A stretch of 64,000 bases of DNA from Cohnella sp. AR92. GTDB lineage: Bacteria; Bacillota; Bacilli; Paenibacillales; Paenibacillaceae. This document shows positions 59,372 to 64,000 of this stretch, piece by piece. Both the position numbers and the translations under genes were made by a program. The notes beneath the pieces are model-generated. The model was not told where the DNA came from. It made no database searches and saw only the letters and a program-made list of their open reading frames with translations. Position 1 is the stretch's first letter; every line of letters begins with the position of its first letter. The stretch is from NCBI RefSeq assembly GCF_003990975.1, contig NZ_RZJR01000001.1, positions 124,001 to 188,000 of the forward strand. The letters run 5' to 3'.

Positions 59372-60213
59372 CTACAGATCCTTCCGGCTGAACGCACGGC
59401 ACCCCAGGAGGAGCAGGACGATCGCATACCCCGCCGTGTACAGGAGGAAGGAGTTCGAAGGGACGCTTCCCACGGAGAACGGCCCCATGTCGGACAGAGC
59501 CAATCCTGCCCAATCGGAACCCCCGAGCAGTTCGTAGAGGCCTCTTCGATAGACGGAGTCCGTCGGCAGGATCAGTCCGATAAGCAGGAGGGCTTTGTCC
59601 AGCGCGGGAGGGCTCCCTCCATAGGTCGTGATTCCTCCGACCAACCCGCTGAAGAGGGAGAACCCGTACAGAAGGGCGGCTAAAATCCCGGTCCCGAGCA
59701 TCGGCAGATAGACGGAACCGAGCATGGTCAACGAGAGGAGAAGGAGCGGCATCCAGATAAAGAGACCGTAGCCTCTAAGCAAGTCTCCCGCGAACAACGG
59801 AAGCCCGGCGAAGCTGTGGATGGTCCAGACCACGGCGACAAACAGGCATGTGCTGTACACGGTGATCCAGACGGCATGGCCTAGCCACTTGGCCAGATAC
59901 AGCTTCCAGCGGGAGAGGGGGCGAGCGGCGACGGCAAGCAGCAGTCCGTTCTCCCGTTCGCCCGTAATGATGCCCATGGAGGAGAATAGGACGAAAAAGG
60001 CCGTCAAGAATTGCGCGAAAAAGAGCCCCAGCACCATAAACACCATTTTGTTCAGCAAGGCCCCGGCGGGAGAGGTCTGGTTCTGCTCGACGGTATGGGC
60101 CAGCTCCCGAACCCCGAAGGCGAACAGGACGAGGAAGAAGAGAGTCAGAATCAGCGTAACCAAGAAGACCCGCTTGCGGGTCAGCTCCTTGAAGGTGACG
60201 GAGATGTACATGG

Positions 60214-60217
<4 letters not shown>
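59372..60217 (-). CDS. ABC-2 type permease (NosY/GldF-like)
   Basis: This 281-residue permease has six hydrophobic segments. The opening ISVTFKELTRKRVFLVTLILTLFFLVLFAFGVREL and the loop GIITGERENGLLLAVAARPLSRWKLYLAKWLG are typical of ABC-2 permeases of the NosY type. It overlaps the ATPase gene by 4 bp (ATGA). It is the last gene of the operon ECF sigma - membrane anti-sigma-like - ATPase - permease. Confidence 0.88.
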
Positions 60218-61176
<959 letters not shown>

Positions 61177-61178
61177 GG

Positions 61179-62312
61179 CTAGATAAGCTCCTCGGCCGCT
61201 CGCTGGAACGCGGCTTCGTCAGGGAAATCGCTGATCGCCCCGCTGAGCAGGCTCATTCGGTTCCCGTCGATCCAGAGCAGGTATCGAGAGCTGCCGTCAT
61301 TGGACAGGACCGCATCATGGCCGCTCAGCTGAAGATTGATCGCGACGCCGTCGATGGACGGTATCGGCAGCGTGCTCTGCCAATCGCCGATGGCGGCGAG
61401 CTTCGTGCGCAAGTTGTCCGGCAGTACGGGCAGCTCCAATACCGCTTCCCGGACGACGGCCGCATCGATGCCGCCTTCTACGGTCAGTTCGGGCTTACCG
61501 TATTGGAGGAGCCGTGCCGGCTTGCCCGACAGGGTGCCTTCCGTCGAGATGCCGGCCGGGATGGACAGCCGGATGGCCTTGCCATCCGCTTCGTCAGGCA
61601 GCGTGGTCGTGCCTCCCAAGCGGAGGAGCAATCGGTTGACCGCATTCACGTTCAGCTTGAAAGTAATCGAAGTCGCCGGTTGGTAGGAGGGGGCGGCGGC
61701 GTCTTCCAGCTGAAGCAGGGAGGAGCCCATTCGAGCCTTTGCTTCTTCCCAAGTCAGGGTCTGGGAGGCTCCACCGCCGGACTGGGTCAGAGAGCCGTAT
61801 TGAGCCAGATTGAAGCTCCGGTCCCCTTCGGGCGAGCCGCGTTCCAGAAGATTGGCGATGCCCGACAGGTCATCCATCGAGATTCCGACGCCTTCTACGT
61901 GCTGAATGCGGAACGTTTGCTGCATGGCGGCCAGCGCCCGGTCTCCAAGGGGAGTCGCGAACAGGCCGACGATCAATGCAACGGCGGCAGCTCCGGCAGA
62001 CAGTCTCCGAAGCGTGCGCCGAGCCGGTCTTTCCGTTCTCCAGGCACCGTCTGCCGCAAGAGGTCTTGCCGCATTCGGGCCGTTTGCCGTTCCGACAACC
62101 GAGGTTCCTTGAGCCATTCGGGAAGTTTGCGTCTGCTTCATCTCCACCGCACCTTCCTTTTCCTGATCCTCCGTAGTCCCGTTTAACCGATCCTCCGCTT
62201 GCTTCCAGAACGCCGGGACCGACTCCTCGCCCGCTAGCTTCTCGAATCGGCTCCATGCCCGATCCGTATCAAAGACCGGGTCCTCTCCGGTCTTGTACGC
62301 GTCGTCCGCCAT
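61179..62312 (-). CDS. Single-pass membrane protein, probable anti-sigma factor
   Basis: This 377-residue protein has a cytoplasmic N-terminal part (1-100) with DTDRAWSRFEKLAGEESVPAFWKQAEDRL, one membrane helix (about 104-122, SAGAAAVALIVGLFATPLG), then an extracytoplasmic region starting AAMQQTFRIQHVEGVGIS. This topology and the RALAAMQQTFRI motif after the helix are typical of Firmicute regulators encoded right behind ECF sigma genes. There is no zinc-binding HxxxCxxC motif. Its gene overlaps the sigma gene by 44 bp, which strongly suggests a sigma/anti-sigma pair. Confidence 0.75.
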   Translation of the reverse strand: MADDAYKTGEDPVFDTDRAWSRFEKLAGEESVPAFWKQAEDRLNGTTEDQEKEGAVEMKQTQTSRMAQGTSVVGTANGPNAARPLAADGAWRTERPARRTLRRLSAGAAAVALIVGLFATPLGDRALAAMQQTFRIQHVEGVGISMDDLSGIANLLERGSPEGDRSFNLAQYGSLTQSGGGASQTLTWEEAKARMGSSLLQLEDAAAPSYQPATSITFKLNVNAVNRLLLRLGGTTTLPDEADGKAIRLSIPAGISTEGTLSGKPARLLQYGKPELTVEGGIDAAVVREAVLELPVLPDNLRTKLAAIGDWQSTLPIPSIDGVAINLQLSGHDAVLSNDGSSRYLLWIDGNRMSLLSGAISDFPDEAAFQRAAEELI

Positions 62313-62838
62313 CGTGCCGTTCCTCCTCCTGTCCGTATTTCTTTTTTAGCCGATCTTCCGCCCGGGCCAGCAGCGTGCCGACAATCTTGGGGTTAACCTC
62401 CAGCCGCCGGGCGATCTCTTCGTAGCTGTATCCTTCCTCCCGCAGCAGGAGGGCGGTCTGGTCGCGGTCGGACAGCTTCCGCAGTACCCGCCGAACTACG
62501 TCGATCTCCCATTCGCGGATGACCTCCGACTCCCCCGAAGGGGCGAAGCCTTCCGACCAGGCCGCCATGCGGGCGGTTTCTTTCTCCAATAGGGTCTTGC
62601 TCGAAGATCGTTGTCTTAGATAATCATAGCCGACCCGGATCAGCACCCGATGCAGCCAGGCGCCGACGGCCTCCAGCCGATCCGGAGGGTTCCGGTAAAG
62701 CCGCAGGAACACCTCTTGAGCCAGATCTTCCGCCGTTCCGTAATCCCCGATCAGCGCATAGAGCTTCCTCGCCACCTCGGAATAATGCTCCCGGAACAGG
62801 CGCTGGAACAGCTCGGGCACCTGAGCGTCTTCCATCAT
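62269..62838 (-). CDS. ECF RNA polymerase sigma factor
   Basis: This is a 189-residue sigma factor. Region 2 is seen in FREHYSEVARKLYALIGDYGTAEDLAQEVFLRLYRNP and AWLHRVLIRVGYDYLRQR. Region 4 is LRKLSDRDQTALLLREEGYSYEEIARRLEVNPKIVGTLLARAEDRLKKKY. The C-terminal end is extended by the 44-bp overlap with the next gene. AAGGGGGA lies ten bases before the first of two ATGs. It heads an operon with a membrane anti-sigma-like protein and an ABC exporter, so the exporter is a likely target of its own sigma factor. Confidence 0.93.
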   Translation of the reverse strand: MMEDAQVPELFQRLFREHYSEVARKLYALIGDYGTAEDLAQEVFLRLYRNPPDRLEAVGAWLHRVLIRVGYDYLRQRSSSKTLLEKETARMAAWSEGFAPSGESEVIREWEIDVVRRVLRKLSDRDQTALLLREEGYSYEEIARRLEVNPKIVGTLLARAEDRLKKKYGQEEERHDGGRRVQDRRGPGL

Positions 62839-63007
62839 GTCGATGCCGTCCCCCTTTCAATAGTAAGACGGATGCCGAATCGAATTTATAGCAGTGCAAC
62901 AAGAATTCCCATTTTGCATCCGCCGTATGAAGCGGGGCAGCGAACAACCGATTCGAACCGGGTCGCGGGGTCCGCAATGGCGAGGATTTGAGCCAAGCAT
63001 AACATGA

Positions 63008-63043
63008 GAAAGCCTCTGTTCCTATGAAGGAATAGAGGCTTCC
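63008..63043 (-). terminator. Hairpin terminator of the exosporium-like gene
   Basis: AAGCCTCTGTTCC (63010-63022) pairs with GGAATAGAGGCTT (63029-63041) with one G-T pair. On the minus strand TTTCTCATGTT follows. The rest of the gap 62839-63064 holds the promoter side of the sigma operon, where I see no clear element. Confidence 0.65.
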
Positions 63044-63064
63044 CTTGTTTGCCGGCAAGCGGCG

Positions 63065-63490
63065 TTAGTTCCTGGTTTTGACGGCTACCCCGCTGAAAGA
63101 GATGGGACCGACAACGGCTACACTTGTATTCGCGGTCATATTCTCCGCCGTGACCGTATAAGAGAAAGTGCCGGCTCTTACGTTTCTATCTTCAGCCTGG
63201 AAGCTAACGATATAGTTCTGTTCCGAACCCGTCGATTCGATGCCCTGCACGGTGTTGAAGATTTCGGTTTTGCCGCGGAAAACTCTAAAGCGAATCTGCC
63301 CGATGCCGGTGACTCCTCTAACGCCAATCGATGCCACCAGATCTACCCGGTTAGGTTGAGCGTTCGCCGGAATCCGTATGCGAATCGTCGCGAGACTGGA
63401 TTTGGCCGGAGAACGTCTGATTGTGAACGACCTGGCCGGATTGAAGCGGCTAAGCGGTTGAACGGCTGCCTTATCAAGGATGCGTACCAT
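63065..63490 (-). CDS. Exosporium protein C-like spore surface protein
   Basis: This 141-residue protein starts at the ATG at 63490 with AGAGGAG nine bases upstream. The sequence is a regular beta-rich domain: TIRIRIPANAQPNRVDLVASIGVRGVTGIGQIRFRVFRGKTEIFNTVQGIES, then SEQNYIVSFQAEDRNVRAGTFSYTVTAENM and VAVVGPISFSGVAV. This pattern closely matches the small proteins annotated as exosporium protein C in Bacillus, as I remember them. It has no signal peptide, in line with mother-cell assembly on the spore. The assignment is from memory and should be taken as likely rather than sure. Confidence 0.55.
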   Translation of the reverse strand: MVRILDKAAVQPLSRFNPARSFTIRRSPAKSSLATIRIRIPANAQPNRVDLVASIGVRGVTGIGQIRFRVFRGKTEIFNTVQGIESTGSEQNYIVSFQAEDRNVRAGTFSYTVTAENMTANTSVAVVGPISFSGVAVKTRN

Positions 63491-63572
63491 TCCTATCAAC
63501 TCCTCTATGTTAATGCTTCAATCTATGAAAGCATGATAGAGGATGCTTGGACGAGTATCGAAGGGTACGTGT

Positions 63573-64000
63573 TTAAATCATATTCTTCGTGGCTTGATAC
63601 ATGTTGGCCGCATAGGCGTCGATGTCGTCTCGGGACATTCGCAGACGGGCCACGGAGGTTCCGTATCCGATCTCCGCTTTGCCTTCTTCCAAGCCTTTAA
63701 AGATTCCATCCGCGAAATCGTCCAGCGGTTCTCCGTTCGAATGCAGGCCTAGGCCGCCCAGATCCGTATTCACGGCTGGAGGAGCCACTTCGATGACTTC
63801 TACGGAAGTCTCGGACAGCTGAAGCCGAAGACTCATCGTAAAGGAATGAAGCGCGGCTTTTGTTGCAGAATAAATGGGAGCGATCGCAAACGGCGTAAAG
63901 GCGAGTCCGGAAGTTACGTTAAGAATAGCGGCCGATTCTTTGGCTGCGAAATACGGCGCAAACAGCATGGAGAGATGGAACGGCGCTTCAATGTTGGTTT
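63573..64000 (-). CDS. Short-chain dehydrogenase/reductase (DltE-like), 5' end outside window
   Basis: The frame is open to the window edge and gives the last 142 residues. The active site is intact: Ser in AAILNVTSGLAFTPFA and the YSATKAALHSF motif with Tyr and Lys. TNIEAPFHLSMLF upstream and VIEVAPPAVNTDLGG downstream fit the DltE/YdfG-like group. The cofactor-binding N terminus is missing from the window. Substrate unknown. Confidence 0.85.
   Translation of the reverse strand, partial: TNIEAPFHLSMLFAPYFAAKESAAILNVTSGLAFTPFAIAPIYSATKAALHSFTMSLRLQLSETSVEVIEVAPPAVNTDLGGLGLHSNGEPLDDFADGIFKGLEEGKAEIGYGTSVARLRMSRDDIDAYAANMYQATKNMI

Overview
The window looks like chromosomal DNA of a spore-forming, low-to-mid G+C Firmicute, most likely of the Paenibacillaceae (Paenibacillus/Cohnella type). 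The signs are strong AGGAGG-type ribosome binding sites with frequent GTG/TTG starts, a GH52 beta-xylosidase, YtrA-type GntR regulators with ABC exporters, many two-component systems, and an exosporium-like protein. No rRNA, tRNA, CRISPR array, transposase, integrase or prophage gene was recognised. The window is accessory-style chromosome, dense in regulators: short operons, each with its own sensor or repressor, for envelope stress, antibiotic export, redox/electrophile stress and carbohydrate use.

Region by region. 0-9 kb: the end of a DUF3600 protein, a beta-helix protein, a CPBP protease, a NarL-type two-component system, a secreted protein and an OmpR-type two-component system. 9-18 kb: an FAD monooxygenase/DUF3237 operon, a GH52 beta-xylosidase facing an AraC activator, a LysR/ABM pair, and an epoxide hydrolase/DJ-1 operon with an AraC regulator. 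18-30 kb: three ABC exporter loci. The first has a GntR repressor, the second is a TetR-controlled FAD oxygenase-exporter operon, and the third is a YtrA-type operon. DbpA RNA helicase, a LysR regulator and a rhodanese also lie here. 30-42 kb: three HxlR redox regulators with small membrane proteins or oxidoreductases, a two-component system, an S41 protease, an AKR/MerR pair, an MFS exporter/XRE pair and a RibD-like reductase. 42-51 kb: DoxX, an orphan protein with a paralogue 16 kb away, a two-component system plus VanZ, thioredoxin, a methyltransferase, a DGPF/ECF42 sigma pair, and a PAS-chemoreceptor facing a CarH-like B12 photoreceptor regulator. 51-64 kb: a BcrAB/YcbLMNO-like two-component/ABC module whose ATPase is frameshifted, a glycine-rich repeat protein, an ArsR/reductase pair, an HD-GYP protein, the second orphan paralogue, an ECF sigma/membrane anti-sigma-like/ABC operon, an exosporium-like protein and a partial SDR.

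Several control circuits can be read directly from the DNA. A near-perfect 35-bp palindrome sits over the promoter of the FAD-TetR-ABC operon. A 10+5+10 palindrome sits over the promoter of the YtrA operon. Two GACACC-N4-GGTGTC operators lie at the DoxX promoter. A 19-bp-spacer MerR promoter precedes the AKR gene. A long inverted repeat overlaps the promoter of the PAS-chemoreceptor, next to a regulator with all the cobalamin photoreceptor motifs. Three gene remnants (a quinone-reductase tail, a GIY-YIG-like fragment and an ECF41/SnoaL-like tail) mark past deletions. The most interesting leads are the possible light/B12-controlled chemoreceptor, the duplicated orphan family, and the repeat protein with a sigma-K-like promoter element. 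Functions come from reading the sequence and from memory of the families; no searches were run.
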